Positions 41,889 to 51,019 of a stretch of 64,000 nt of DNA are shown piece after piece. The notes under the pieces are model-generated. The model ran no database searches and was not told the DNA's origin. It saw only the letters and a list, made by a program, of their open reading frames with translations. How positions within the stretch are numbered: the first letter of the stretch is position 1; each line of letters opens with the position of its first letter. The position numbers and the translations under genes are program-made. Where the stretch lies: the NCBI RefSeq assembly GCF_001570485.1, contig NZ_BCTA01000011.1, forward strand, positions 62,001 to 126,000. Direction: 5' to 3'. Source of the DNA: Mycolicibacterium novocastrense. Its GTDB lineage: Bacteria > Actinomycetota > Actinomycetes > Mycobacteriales > Mycobacteriaceae.

Positions 41889-42740
41889 ATGGGCGTGTAC
41901 GTGGTCACCGGGGCCGCCTCCGGCATGGGGCAGCAAGCCGCCACCAAACTGAGGGCACAGGGGCACACCGTCATCGCCGTCGACGTCAAAGAAGGCGACA
42001 TCGTGGCCGACCTGGCGACCGCCGAGGGACGGCAGGCCGCCGCTGATCAGGTGCTGGCCCGGTCGGACCGACTCGACGGTGCCGTGTTGGCCGCCGGAAT
42101 CGGGCCGACACCTGGCAAGGACAGCGCCCGGCTGATATTCGAGGTCAACTATCGCGGCGTGGTCGACCTGCTGCAGGCATGGCGCCCTGCGTTGGCCGCC
42201 GCTGACAGAGCCAAAGTTGTGGTGATAGGCAGTAATTCGACGACTACCACCCCAGCGGTACCCAGGCGCACGGTGCGTGCGCTGTTGGCCGGCGACACCG
42301 ACAAGGCGGTGCGCTCACTGAAGCTGTTCGGGCCCGTCGCGCCGTCGCTGGGGTATGCCGCCTCCAAAATCGCGGTCTCCCATTGGGTCCGGCGCACCGC
42401 GGTGAGCAGGCAGTGGGCCGGTGAGGGCATCCGGCTCAACGCCCTGGCGCCCGGTGCCATCATGACGCCGCTGCTGGAGAAGCAGCTGGCCACACCGCGT
42501 GAGGCCAAGGCGGTCAAGGCTTTCCCGGTGCCCATTGGCGGTTTCGGAGACCCCGCTCAGCTGGCCGACTGGATGTTGTTCATGCTGTCGGACTCCGCCG
42601 ATTTCCTCTGCGGCAGCATCATTTTCGTCGACGGCGGATCCGATGCCTACTTCCGGGCGCGAGACTGGCCGAAGTCTGTGCCTGCTCGGCGGTTGCCGTC
42701 CTATCTGTGGCGGTTCGGAAGGTTCGGCGCCACCAGGTAG
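41889..42740 (+). CDS. Short-chain dehydrogenase/reductase (divergent)
   Basis: A 283-residue SDR with TGAASGMG, an NxxG-like LAAGIGP, YAASK and FVDGGSDAYFR. The central region carries an insert (about residues 125-155) and the C-terminus extends past the Rossmann core. The ATG at 41889 is chosen because the Rossmann strand MGVYVVTG begins there. It converges on the next SDR. Confidence 0.9.
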   Translation: MGVYVVTGAASGMGQQAATKLRAQGHTVIAVDVKEGDIVADLATAEGRQAAADQVLARSDRLDGAVLAAGIGPTPGKDSARLIFEVNYRGVVDLLQAWRPALAAADRAKVVVIGSNSTTTTPAVPRRTVRALLAGDTDKAVRSLKLFGPVAPSLGYAASKIAVSHWVRRTAVSRQWAGEGIRLNALAPGAIMTPLLEKQLATPREAKAVKAFPVPIGGFGDPAQLADWMLFMLSDSADFLCGSIIFVDGGSDAYFRARDWPKSVPARRLPSYLWRFGRFGATR

Positions 42741-42752
42741 GTCCCGCGAAAA

Positions 42753-43598
42753 TCAGAACTTCGCCACGGCGCCGGCGTCGACGGGCAACGCCGCTCCGGT
42801 GATGTACTGCGATTCGTCGGAGGCGAGGAACAACACGGCGTTGCTCACGGCGCGGGCCTCGATGACGGGTTTCGGCAGCAGGTGGAAGTGCCCGATGACC
42901 TGCGTAGCGTCTTCCATCGTCGGATCGGCGAGGTCGGGCCGGACCGTGCGACGGAAGTGATCGTTGTCGATCATCGGGGTCAGGATGTTGCCGGGGTGAA
43001 TCGAGTTGACCCTGATCCATTGTGGCGCAAGTTCATTGGCCAGGGAGTTCATCAACCCGACGACAGCATGCTTGGCTGAGGCGTAGTGGGCCATGTAGCC
43101 GCCGCCACGAAGTCCCAACATCGAGCTGACCAGGACGATCGAACCGCCGCCGTTGGTCATGTGCGGCAGTGCGGCTTTCACGGTGTGCCAGACGCCGGTC
43201 ACGTTGATGTCGAGCATCGTCTGCCACGCGGATTCCCCGATCATCGCGGCCGGCGCCGGGTCGGCGCTGATGCCGGCGTTGGCGACGACGATGTCGAGCG
43301 GACCGAGTTCAGCGACTCCACGCTCGAGAGCGGTCTGAAGGCTCGCTAGGTCACGCACATCCGCCTTGGCGGTCACGATGCGGCGGCCCGACTTCTCGAC
43401 CAGCGTCGCGGTGTCGGCGAGGTCTGCCTCCGTGGGACCGGGGTATTTGGCGGCGTCGATGTCGTCGCACACGTCGACGGCGATGATGTCGGCGCCCTCC
43501 TCGGCGAGTCGAACCGCGTGTTCCCGTCCCTGACCGCGTGCAGCGCCCGTGATGAACGCGACCTTGCCGGCAACCCGGCCGACCCTGTTCTCTGTCAT
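42753..43598 (-). CDS. Mycofactocin-type short-chain dehydrogenase
   Basis: A 281-residue SDR. The N-terminus GKVAFITGAARGQGREHAVRLAEEGADIIAVDVCDDID has the characteristic longer loop of SDRs that use mycofactocin as the electron carrier and keep NAD bound. NAG, YASAK and PVDAG complete the fold. The mycofactocin biosynthesis genes are not in the window. The substrate is probably a primary or secondary alcohol of the catabolic pathways nearby. Confidence 0.92.
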   Translation of the reverse strand: MTENRVGRVAGKVAFITGAARGQGREHAVRLAEEGADIIAVDVCDDIDAAKYPGPTEADLADTATLVEKSGRRIVTAKADVRDLASLQTALERGVAELGPLDIVVANAGISADPAPAAMIGESAWQTMLDINVTGVWHTVKAALPHMTNGGGSIVLVSSMLGLRGGGYMAHYASAKHAVVGLMNSLANELAPQWIRVNSIHPGNILTPMIDNDHFRRTVRPDLADPTMEDATQVIGHFHLLPKPVIEARAVSNAVLFLASDESQYITGAALPVDAGAVAKF

Positions 43599-43665
43599 TG
43601 CAGCCTTTCGCGTGCGGAAGGGGCGGTCCTTCAGGGCCGACGCTTCCCCGAGGCGGTCCCGAAGA

Positions 43666-43881
43666 TCAGACCCGCGCGGCGGGGCGTTCGAGCCGCTCGA
43701 GCTCGGCACGTGCCTCCCGCTCGACGAACAGCGGGATGAAGTCGCGGATCGGGCGGCCCTCGAAGCGGGCGTGGTGTTCGCGGACCAGGCTCGTCACCGC
43801 ATCCGTCGGGACGCTCGGGTAGGAGACCGAAAGGCGGTCGGCGATCTGATCCAGGATCTGTTGTTCACTCAACTCGATCAC
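43666..43881 (-). CDS. Small three-helix-bundle dimerisation-domain protein
   Basis: A 71-residue all-helical protein: LSEQQILDQIADRLSVSYPSVPTDAVTSLVREHHARFEGRPIRDFIPLFVEREARAEL. This pattern is common in small mycobacterial proteins and in regulator N-termini. Function unknown. Confidence 0.72.
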   Translation of the reverse strand: MIELSEQQILDQIADRLSVSYPSVPTDAVTSLVREHHARFEGRPIRDFIPLFVEREARAELERLERPAARV

Positions 43882-43942
43882 CAGCGAAGCTTGCTCTTAG
43901 AAGGGCTAACCGGTCAAGGGGCGACCGGATGAAATCTCGACC

Positions 43943-44809
43943 CTAAGTGTGCCGGATGACGAATTTCGCCACGGCCTCGGCGAAGGCATCGTTGCGATCC
44001 CCGGCCACCATATGTCCGGCGCCGCCGACATCGACGAATTCGACGTCGGGGAACCGGCCGAGGAACTCGCGGGCGCATTCTTCGGTCACGAGGTCGCTCA
44101 TCTGCCCCCGCACCAGCAGCATCGGGATGCCGTTGCGCAGGATCGCCGCAACCGCAGAGTGCATCCGGTCCACCTCGGTCACTTCGATCGGCGGCAGCGC
44201 GGCGGTGCCGTCGATGAACTTCGGGTCCCAGTGCCAGTACCAGCGACCGTCGCGCTGGCGCAGGTTCGTCTTCAAGCCGTTGAGGTCGGCGGGCCTCGGC
44301 CGGTGGGGGTTGTACTGCTGGATCACGTCGGCGACCTCGTCGAGCGATGCGAAGCCCGACGTCATCTTCTCGGCCATGAATTCGTTAATGCGCGACGCGC
44401 CGGAAGGGTTCATGTCCGGCACGATGTCGACGAGGACGATCGCGCGCACCGCACCGGGCGCGAGTTCTCCGGCAAGAAGCATCGCGGTGATACCACCAAG
44501 AGAGGCGCCGACGATGACGGGCTTGTCGGGAAGTTCTCGAAGCACTTCGAGCACGTCTCCGGCGAACGTGGTGACGCGGTAGTCGCCGTCGGCCGACCAG
44601 TCGGACTCGCCGTGCCCGCGGAAGTCGACGGTGACGGCCTGCCATCCCCGTTCGGCAACCGCGGCCGCGGCCCGGCCCCATGACCGACGGGTCTGTCCGC
44701 CGCCGTGCAAGAACACCACCGCCGGTGCGGTCGCATCGCCGATTCGGTCTGCGACAATCGTCACGCCGCCGTCACCGACCACACGAAACACTCTGGGAGA
44801 CATGGTCAT
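43943..44809 (-). CDS. Alpha/beta-fold hydrolase
   Basis: A 288-residue hydrolase. Oxyanion segment [25 protein letters not shown], nucleophile in GASLGG (Ser near residue 103), and catalytic His in GAGHMVAGD. The start overlaps the TetR stop as ATGA, so both are one operon. Catabolic esterases or ring-cleavage hydrolases fit. Confidence 0.92.
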   Translation of the reverse strand: MTMSPRVFRVVGDGGVTIVADRIGDATAPAVVFLHGGGQTRRSWGRAAAAVAERGWQAVTVDFRGHGESDWSADGDYRVTTFAGDVLEVLRELPDKPVIVGASLGGITAMLLAGELAPGAVRAIVLVDIVPDMNPSGASRINEFMAEKMTSGFASLDEVADVIQQYNPHRPRPADLNGLKTNLRQRDGRWYWHWDPKFIDGTAALPPIEVTEVDRMHSAVAAILRNGIPMLLVRGQMSDLVTEECAREFLGRFPDVEFVDVGGAGHMVAGDRNDAFAEAVAKFVIRHT

Positions 44810-45378
44810 CGGGATGCCCCGGCAATGACGGTCCGGGTGATCGCCTCGGCCCGGCTCCGGCGAAACGAGCGTCCTTCGGTGAGGATCGCGTAGACGATTC
44901 CGCCGACGATGGCGTCGGCCGCCGCCTGCGATGTCGCATCGTCGATTCCGTCAGCCGACAACCGCGCTCTCACGCCCTCGTGCAGAGGGGCGCTGAAACC
45001 CGCCTGCATGCGCGCCTTGACGTCTTCGTGTTCCATTCCCGCGACGGTGAGGATGCGCAGCATCGCGTTGCCGCGCTCGCCCGTGAGCGTCGCCGCGAGG
45101 CTGGCCGACCATCGGCTCAGGTCCGCCACGAGGTCGTCGGTCTGCCCGACGGGCCGCAGGATCTTGTCGGCATCCTCGAGCAGCACATCGGCGACGAGGG
45201 CCCGGCGGCTCGGCCACCACCGGTAGATCGTCTGCTTCCCGACACCTGCGCGCGCCGCGACCGCTTCGATGCTCAGCCCGTCGAACCCGCGCTGCAGCAG
45301 CAGTTCCTTGGTGGCCGAGATGATCGCCGTTCGGGACCGCTCGCTGCGGCGGCGGGGCGCTCTGGCCTCGGTGACCAT
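44806..45378 (-). CDS. TetR-family transcriptional regulator
   Basis: A 190-residue repressor. The helix-turn-helix is [50 protein letters not shown]. The ATG at 45378 has GGAG 7 bases upstream, better than the ATG at 45393. A perfect palindrome at 45446-45464 between it and the divergent operon is the likely operator for both sides. Confidence 0.9.
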   Translation of the reverse strand: MVTEARAPRRRSERSRTAIISATKELLLQRGFDGLSIEAVAARAGVGKQTIYRWWPSRRALVADVLLEDADKILRPVGQTDDLVADLSRWSASLAATLTGERGNAMLRILTVAGMEHEDVKARMQAGFSAPLHEGVRARLSADGIDDATSQAAADAIVGGIVYAILTEGRSFRRSRAEAITRTVIAGASR

Positions 45379-45432
45379 CGGTTGACTCCGCATCTGACGG
45401 GGGGCGGCTTTACAGATGGTGACAGCACTGCA

Positions 45433-45438
45433 TAATCT
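45433..45438 (+). promoter_or_regulatory. -10 element TAATCT
   Basis: TAATCT fits TANNNT and would start transcription near 45445, immediately before the palindrome. Bound repressor would then block the start site. Confidence 0.45.
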
Positions 45439-45445
45439 TGGCAAG

Positions 45446-45464
45446 ACGAGACGTTGCGTCTCGT
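45446..45464. promoter_or_regulatory. Perfect palindromic operator, TetR type
   Basis: ACGAGACGTTGCGTCTCGT: two perfect 8-base arms around TTG. It sits in the 120-base region between the divergent TetR gene and the epimerase operon. Confidence 0.8.
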
Positions 45465-45498
45465 GAACGTGGAGAGGAACGCGATTGGCCGGCCACCG

Positions 45499-46506
45499 GT
45501 GAGGCCCAGCAAGCTCGTCATCGGCGCCAGCGGTTTCCTGGGTTCGCATGTCACCAAGCAGTTGGCCGCCCGCGGCGATGACGTGCGGGTGTTGATCCGG
45601 CCGACCAGTTCCACGCGCGGCATCGACGGTCTGCCCGTCGACATCCGGCGCGGGGACATCTTCGACGCCGACGGTGTGCGCTCCGCGATGCGGGGATGCG
45701 ATGTCGTGTACTACTGCGTCGTCGACGCCCGTCCGTGGCTGCTCGACCCCGCGCCAATGTGGCGCACAAACGTCGAGGGGCTGCGAGCCGTGCTCGACGT
45801 CGCCGTCGACGCGGGACTGCACCGCTTCGTGTTCACCAGTTCGATCGCCACCATCGGCCGTTCCAGCGACGGCCCCGCCGACGAGACCACCGCCCACAAC
45901 TGGCTCGACATCGGCGGTGACTACGTCCGCAGTCGGGTGCAGGCCGAGCAGATGGTGCTGCGCTACAGCGCCGAGAAGGGCCTTCCCGCGGTCGCGATGT
46001 GCGTCTCGAACACCTACGGGCCGGGAGATTGGCTGCCGACCCCGCACGGGGGCCTGCTGTCGGCGGCGGTGCGGGGCAAGCTGCCGTTCTACATCGACGG
46101 TTTCGAGAGCGAGACCGTCGGCATCGAGGATGCCGCGCGAGCGATGATCCTTGCCGGTGAACGCGGCCGGGTCGGCGAGCGCTACATCATCTCCGAACGG
46201 TGGATGAGCGCGCGGGAGATCTTCGAAGTCGGTTGTGCGGCAGTAGGAGTCGAACCTCCACGGCGCGGCGTCCCGATCAAGTTGATGGCTGCCGCCAGCT
46301 ATCCGAGCAGCTGGATCGCCCGGCTCCGCGGCCGTGACACCATGTTGACGCCCCTGAACATCCGGATGATGAACATCATGTCTGAGACGGACCACTCAAA
46401 GGCGGTACACGAGTTGGGCTGGCAGCCGTCGCCGACGCCCGACGCGATCGCGGCGGCCGCGCAGTTCTTCCGAGCGTCACGCCGGTCGGGAAGGGATTCC
46501 GCATGA
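45499..46506 (+). CDS. NAD-dependent epimerase/dehydratase (dihydroflavonol reductase-like)
   Basis: A 335-residue extended SDR. It starts [18 protein letters not shown] (GxxGxxG), has [10 protein letters not shown] and [12 protein letters not shown]; the expected YxxxK Tyr reads Tyr-Val-Arg-Ser-Arg, i.e. Lys replaced by Arg. It could be a hydroxysteroid dehydrogenase/isomerase type or act on another hydroxylated ring. GTG 45499 is chosen by family fit; the strong GGAGAGG ribosome site lies too far upstream for it, and GTGs at 45463 and 45469 are in frame, so the start is uncertain. The end overlaps the fused FadE gene by 4 bases. Confidence 0.85.
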   Translation: MRPSKLVIGASGFLGSHVTKQLAARGDDVRVLIRPTSSTRGIDGLPVDIRRGDIFDADGVRSAMRGCDVVYYCVVDARPWLLDPAPMWRTNVEGLRAVLDVAVDAGLHRFVFTSSIATIGRSSDGPADETTAHNWLDIGGDYVRSRVQAEQMVLRYSAEKGLPAVAMCVSNTYGPGDWLPTPHGGLLSAAVRGKLPFYIDGFESETVGIEDAARAMILAGERGRVGERYIISERWMSAREIFEVGCAAVGVEPPRRGVPIKLMAAASYPSSWIARLRGRDTMLTPLNIRMMNIMSETDHSKAVHELGWQPSPTPDAIAAAAQFFRASRRSGRDSA

Positions 46507-48722
46507 GCCTGGCGCTGAGCCCTGAGCAACGCGAACTCAGCGAAGCGGTGGCACAGTTCGCCGCGCGGCGTGCCCCGGTATCCGCCACTCGCGAGTCATT
46601 CGACCTGCTTGCGCAGGGTCATCTGCCGTCATGGTGGGAGGAGTTCGTCGCCAACGGCTTTCACGCCGTGCACCTGCCCGAGCGATACGGCGGCCAGGGT
46701 GGCGGCCTGCTCGACGCAGCCTGTGTGCTCGAGGCGGCGGGCAGGACATCGCTTCCCGGGCCGCTGCTGTCGACCGTGGCCACCGGCGCGGTCGCGCTGC
46801 TGGCCGAACCGACCCCCGCGGCCGAAGCGGTCCTGACCCGCCTCGCCGAGGGTGCGGCGGCCGCGGTGGCGTTGCCCGGCCACTCGACGTTCACCGCTCG
46901 CGACGACGGTCAGCGCTGGTTGATCGACGGCGACTCGGATCTGCTCGCGGGAATCTGCACGGCGACAACCGCTTTGGTCTGCGCCGTCACCGACCGCGGG
47001 GATCGGGTCTGGCTCGCCGCCGATACGGCTCACCCCTCGGCGACAGTCGAATCCGTGCGCGGCACCGACCTGCTGACCGACCTCGGCAGGTTGCGTCTGG
47101 CCGACTATCCGGTCGAGAAGACCGACGTTCTCGACGGTATCGACGCCGAGCGGGCCGAGTGCCTCACCACCGCGCTGACGGCGAGCGTGGCCGCCGGTAT
47201 CACTCAGTGGTGTGTGGAAGCCGCCACCGCACATCTGCGTACACGCGAACAGTTCGGCAAGCTCATCGGTACGTTCCAAGCGCTGCAGCACAGCGCCGCA
47301 ATGCTTCTGGTCAACAGCGAGTTGGCCGGCGCGGCGACCTGGGACGCGGTGCGCGCGGCTTCCGAACCGATCGACCAACACGCGATGGCCGCGGCCGGTG
47401 CCGCGCTGATGGCCGTCGCGCCGTGCCCGGACCTTGCCCTGGACACGCTGACGATGTTCGGCGCCATCGGCTTCACCTGGGAACACGACCTGCACCTCTA
47501 CTGGCGCCGGGCCACCAGCCTGTCGGCGTCGATCGGCGACAGGAATCGCTGGGCCAAACGGCTGGGGGAACTGACCGCCACCGGCGAACGCGACTTCTCG
47601 GTCGACCTCGGTGACGCCGAAGCCGCGTTCCGTTCCCGCATTGCCGAGACCCTCGACAAGGCTGCGGCGCTGCGCAACGACAGCCCGGGCCGTCAGGGCG
47701 ACTACGAACACTTCGCCACGGGCCCTCAGCGCACCGCCATCGCGGACGCGGGGTTGATCGCACCCCATTGGCCGCCGCCCTGGGGGATCGACGCCAGCCC
47801 GCTGCACCAACTGATCATCGACGAGGAATTCGGCAAACGGCCCGCCGTGGTACGGCCGTCGCTGGGAATCGCCGAATGGATCCTGCCCTCGCTGATCAAG
47901 GCAGGTTCGGAAGAGCTGCAGCACAAACTCATCCCGTCCACCCAGCGCGGTGAGCTGGCATGGTGCCAGTTGTTCAGCGAGCCGGGCGCGGGGTCCGATC
48001 TCGCCGCGTTGGCCACGCGCGCGACCAAGGTCGACGGCGGATGGCGCATCCACGGACACAAGATCTGGACCTCGTCGGCGCACCGGGCCGACTATGGGGC
48101 GCTACTGGCCCGGACCGATCCGGCCGCCCCCAAACACCGTGGTATCGGTTACTTCATCATCGACATGCGCTCACCCGGAATCGAGATTCAGCCGATCAAG
48201 CAGGCCAGCGGGGAAGAGGAGTTCAACGAGGTCTTCCTCGACGACGTCTTCGTGCCCGACGAGATGCTTCTCGGTGAACCGACCGGAGGATGGGCCCTGG
48301 CGATCGCCACGATGGCCGAGGAGCGTTCGGCCATCAGCGGTTACGTGCAGTACGACAGGGCCGCGCCATTGCGTCGAATCGCCGCGGCGCCCGAGGGCGC
48401 ATGCGATGACGCGCTGCGCGAACTCGGCGAACTCGACGCCTACGCCAACGCGATCAAGGCACTCGGCGTGCGCGAGACCATCCGGTTGCTCGACGGGCAG
48501 GCCTCGGGCGCGGCCTCCAGCATCGCCAAGGTGGCGATGAACGTGCTTCTGCGACGCACATTCCCGGCGACGCTCGGCTCGGCGGGTCGATCGGCGATGG
48601 CCGCCGATTCCGATGTCGTCACGCCGTATCTGCGAGTGCCCGCCGAACTGATCGGCGGCGGCACCAAGGAGATTCAGCTCAACATCATCGCCCAGATGAT
48701 CCTCGGGCTTCCCCGCAAGTAA
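46503..48722 (+). CDS. Double acyl-CoA dehydrogenase fusion (FadE34/FadE6-like)
   Basis: A 739-residue protein with two acyl-CoA dehydrogenase domains, about residues 1-375 and 385-739. The first ends FGAIGFTWEHDLHLYWRRA, the second has WCQLFSEPGAGSDLAALATRA and ends GGGTKEIQLNIIAQMILGLPRK. Similar fusions in M. tuberculosis (FadE34, FadE6) act like an alpha2-beta2 enzyme joined in one chain; FadE34 dehydrogenates a C24 steroid acyl-CoA. It precedes a thiolase-fold/OB-fold pair, which fits the next steps of the same side chain. Confidence 0.93.
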   Translation: MSLALSPEQRELSEAVAQFAARRAPVSATRESFDLLAQGHLPSWWEEFVANGFHAVHLPERYGGQGGGLLDAACVLEAAGRTSLPGPLLSTVATGAVALLAEPTPAAEAVLTRLAEGAAAAVALPGHSTFTARDDGQRWLIDGDSDLLAGICTATTALVCAVTDRGDRVWLAADTAHPSATVESVRGTDLLTDLGRLRLADYPVEKTDVLDGIDAERAECLTTALTASVAAGITQWCVEAATAHLRTREQFGKLIGTFQALQHSAAMLLVNSELAGAATWDAVRAASEPIDQHAMAAAGAALMAVAPCPDLALDTLTMFGAIGFTWEHDLHLYWRRATSLSASIGDRNRWAKRLGELTATGERDFSVDLGDAEAAFRSRIAETLDKAAALRNDSPGRQGDYEHFATGPQRTAIADAGLIAPHWPPPWGIDASPLHQLIIDEEFGKRPAVVRPSLGIAEWILPSLIKAGSEELQHKLIPSTQRGELAWCQLFSEPGAGSDLAALATRATKVDGGWRIHGHKIWTSSAHRADYGALLARTDPAAPKHRGIGYFIIDMRSPGIEIQPIKQASGEEEFNEVFLDDVFVPDEMLLGEPTGGWALAIATMAEERSAISGYVQYDRAAPLRRIAAAPEGACDDALRELGELDAYANAIKALGVRETIRLLDGQASGAASSIAKVAMNVLLRRTFPATLGSAGRSAMAADSDVVTPYLRVPAELIGGGTKEIQLNIIAQMILGLPRK

Positions 48723-48741
48723 TCAACCGAGAAGGACACCC

Positions 48742-49950
48742 ATGGGACTACGTGGTGAAGCCGCGATCGTCGGCTATGTCGAACTCCCGCCGGAGCGGAT
48801 GAACAAGGCCACCCCCGCGCCGTTCACCCTCGAGCAGTGGGCGGAGTTGGCGTCGGCGGCGCTACAGGACGCCGGACTGTCGGCGGAACTCGTCAACGGC
48901 ATCGTCACCTCGCACCTGGCCGAGTCGGAGATCTTCGTACCGTCCACGATCGCCGAATACCTCGGTGTGCGAGCCAACTTCGCCGAACTCGTCGACCTCG
49001 GCGGGGCGAGTGCGGCGGCGATGGTGTGGCGGGCGGCCGCGGCCGTCGAACTGGGTTTGTGTGACGTGGTGCTGTGCGCGCTGCCCGCGCGCTACATCAC
49101 GCCGATGTCGGAGAAGAAGCCGAAGCCGTTGGTGGACGCCGTGTTCTTCGGTTCGTCGAGCAACCAGTACGGCTCGCCACAGGCGGAATTCGAGATCCCC
49201 TACGGCAACCTGGGGCAGAACGGGCCGTACGGTCAGGTGGCCACCCGTTACGGCGCGGTCTACGGCTACGACGAGCGGGCGATGGCCAAGATCGTCGTCG
49301 ATCAGCGCGTCAACGCCAACCACACCGAAGGCGCGATCTGGAAGGACAAACCACTCACCATCGACGACGTGCTGGACAGTCCGGTCATCGCCGACCCGTT
49401 GCGCATGCTCGAGATCGTGATGCCCTGTGTGGGGGGCGCCGCGGTGGTCGTCGCGAACGCGGACATCGCCAAACGGACGCGCAACAGGCCGGTGTGGATC
49501 AAGGGTTTCGGCGAGCACGTCCCGTTCAAGACGCCCACGTACGCGGCCGATCTCCTGCACACCCCGATGGCGGAGGCCGCCGCAACCGCGTTCGGCATGA
49601 CCGATCTGACCCGCGCCGATATGGACATGGTCTCGATCTACGACTGCTACACGATCACCGTGCTGCTCTCGCTGGAGGACGCGGGGTTCTGTGAGAAGGG
49701 CAAGGGCATGCAGTTCGTCGCCGACCACGACCTCACGTTCCGCGGTGACTTCCCGCTCAACACCGCCGGGGGTCAACTCGGTTTCGGCCAGGCCGGTCTT
49801 GCCGGCGGGATGCATCACGTCTGCGATGCGACCCGCCAGATCATGGGCAGGGCCGAGTCCGCACAGGTGCCCGACTGCAACCGTGCGTTCGTCTCCGGTA
49901 ACGGCGGAATCCTGTCCGAGCAGACCGCCCTGATCCTCCAAGGAGACTGA
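48742..49950 (+). CDS. Thiolase-fold lipid-transfer protein, probable retro-aldolase
   Basis: A 402-residue Ltp-type thiolase superfamily protein. N-terminus EAAIVGYVELPPERM, middle GDVVL-like segment LCDVVLCALPAR, and C-terminal NTAGGQLGFGQAGLAGGMHHV replacing the GHPxGATG motif. The segment SIYDCYTITVLLSLEDAG contains a candidate catalytic Tyr. ATG after GAGAAGGA. The OB-fold partner follows after 3 bases. Confidence 0.9.
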   Translation: MGLRGEAAIVGYVELPPERMNKATPAPFTLEQWAELASAALQDAGLSAELVNGIVTSHLAESEIFVPSTIAEYLGVRANFAELVDLGGASAAAMVWRAAAAVELGLCDVVLCALPARYITPMSEKKPKPLVDAVFFGSSSNQYGSPQAEFEIPYGNLGQNGPYGQVATRYGAVYGYDERAMAKIVVDQRVNANHTEGAIWKDKPLTIDDVLDSPVIADPLRMLEIVMPCVGGAAVVVANADIAKRTRNRPVWIKGFGEHVPFKTPTYAADLLHTPMAEAAATAFGMTDLTRADMDMVSIYDCYTITVLLSLEDAGFCEKGKGMQFVADHDLTFRGDFPLNTAGGQLGFGQAGLAGGMHHVCDATRQIMGRAESAQVPDCNRAFVSGNGGILSEQTALILQGD

Positions 49951-49953
49951 TCC

Positions 49954-50364
49954 GTGACCACCTTCGAGCGGCCCATGCCGGTGAAAACCCCGACCACCGC
50001 GCCCTTTTGGGATGCACTGGCCCAGCACCGCATCACGATCCAGTACTCGCCGTCATCGAATGCGTACGTGTTCTATCCGAGGGTGCGGGCCCCGCGGACT
50101 CTCGCCGATGACCTCGAGTGGCGTGAGATTTCCGGGATGGGCACGCTGTACTCCTACACCGTGGCACGGCGACCCGTCGGGCCGCACTTCGCCGATGCGG
50201 TGCCGCAACTGCTGGCGATCGTCGAATGGGATGAGGGGCCGCGGTTTTCCACCGAGCTGGTCGACGTCGAACCCGGCGAGCTGAAAGTCGGGATGCGGGT
50301 CAAACCCGTGTTCTTCGACTACCCCGAACACGACGTGACGATGCTGCGCTACACACCCGCGTAG
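49954..50364 (+). CDS. OB-fold (DUF35) partner with degenerate zinc ribbon
   Basis: A 136-residue DUF35-like protein. The N-terminal helix PTTAPFWDALAQHRITIQYS and OB fold are intact. The zinc-ribbon position reads QYSPSSNAYVFYPRV, with no Cys. It presumably still docks on the preceding thiolase-fold protein. GTG start 3 bases after that gene. It converges on a TetR gene. Confidence 0.87.
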   Translation: MTTFERPMPVKTPTTAPFWDALAQHRITIQYSPSSNAYVFYPRVRAPRTLADDLEWREISGMGTLYSYTVARRPVGPHFADAVPQLLAIVEWDEGPRFSTELVDVEPGELKVGMRVKPVFFDYPEHDVTMLRYTPA

Positions 50365-50377
50365 TCGGCTCAAACGG

Positions 50378-51019
50378 TTACCTTCGCCGCAGCGGGGTCA
50401 GCAGCGCTTCAAGGCCGTAGGCGAACACCGCGTCGTAGTCGGTGGGTGACTGCAGCGCTTCGACGAGGGCACGGTCGGGCCAGTCGTCGGTCCACAGCGA
50501 CGGGTCCTCCTCGTCGTGCTTCTCACCGCGCACGGCCGAAAACTGCATCACCGCAGACGAAATGACATGCACCTGCACCGCGCGCAGCACCAGGGCCGCA
50601 TCCTGGCCCGTCACCCCGAGCTCGGCGAGTTGGGCCGCCAACGCCTGTTGAACCGGCAGGAACAAGCGAGGCGTCTGGTCGCGTTCGTGGGCGATCGCGA
50701 GCAGATGTTGTCTGTTGATGAGTGCCCGCCGTTGAGCATGCGCGAGGGAGGCGATGCGGTCGACCGCGCTGTTGCCGTCGGTGGGCAGATGTGCCATCTC
50801 GTCGAGCAGCCGGTCCACGAGGCTGTCGAACAGCTTGTCGCGGCCGCCGACGTGCCAGTAGATCGACGTCACCGCCACATCGAGCTGCTCGGCCAGCCCG
50901 CGCATGGTGAACCCGTCCACCCCGTGCAGTTCGATCATCCTGGCGGCGGCGTCGAGGATGACCTCTGCGCTGATGGCCTCCTGTGCCCTAGCGGCCCGCC
51001 GTGATGTCACCGGGCTCAC
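50378..51019 (-). CDS. TetR-family transcriptional regulator
   Basis: A 213-residue repressor. The helix-turn-helix is ILDAAARMIELHGVDGFTMRGLAEQLDVAVTSIYWHVGGRDKLFDSLVDRLL. The start at GTG 51019 overlaps the Rieske gene by 32 bases; a GTG at 51010 is an alternative. It is cotranscribed with the Rieske oxygenase and probably binds the palindrome at 52361-52377 upstream of that gene. Confidence 0.9.
   Translation of the reverse strand: MSPVTSRRAARAQEAISAEVILDAAARMIELHGVDGFTMRGLAEQLDVAVTSIYWHVGGRDKLFDSLVDRLLDEMAHLPTDGNSAVDRIASLAHAQRRALINRQHLLAIAHERDQTPRLFLPVQQALAAQLAELGVTGQDAALVLRAVQVHVISSAVMQFSAVRGEKHDEEDPSLWTDDWPDRALVEALQSPTDYDAVFAYGLEALLTPLRRR

Noticed and set aside
46629..48083. 484-codon minus-strand open frame
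   Set aside because: It lies opposite the fused acyl-CoA dehydrogenase, an expected result of GC-rich codon use, and shows no domain.
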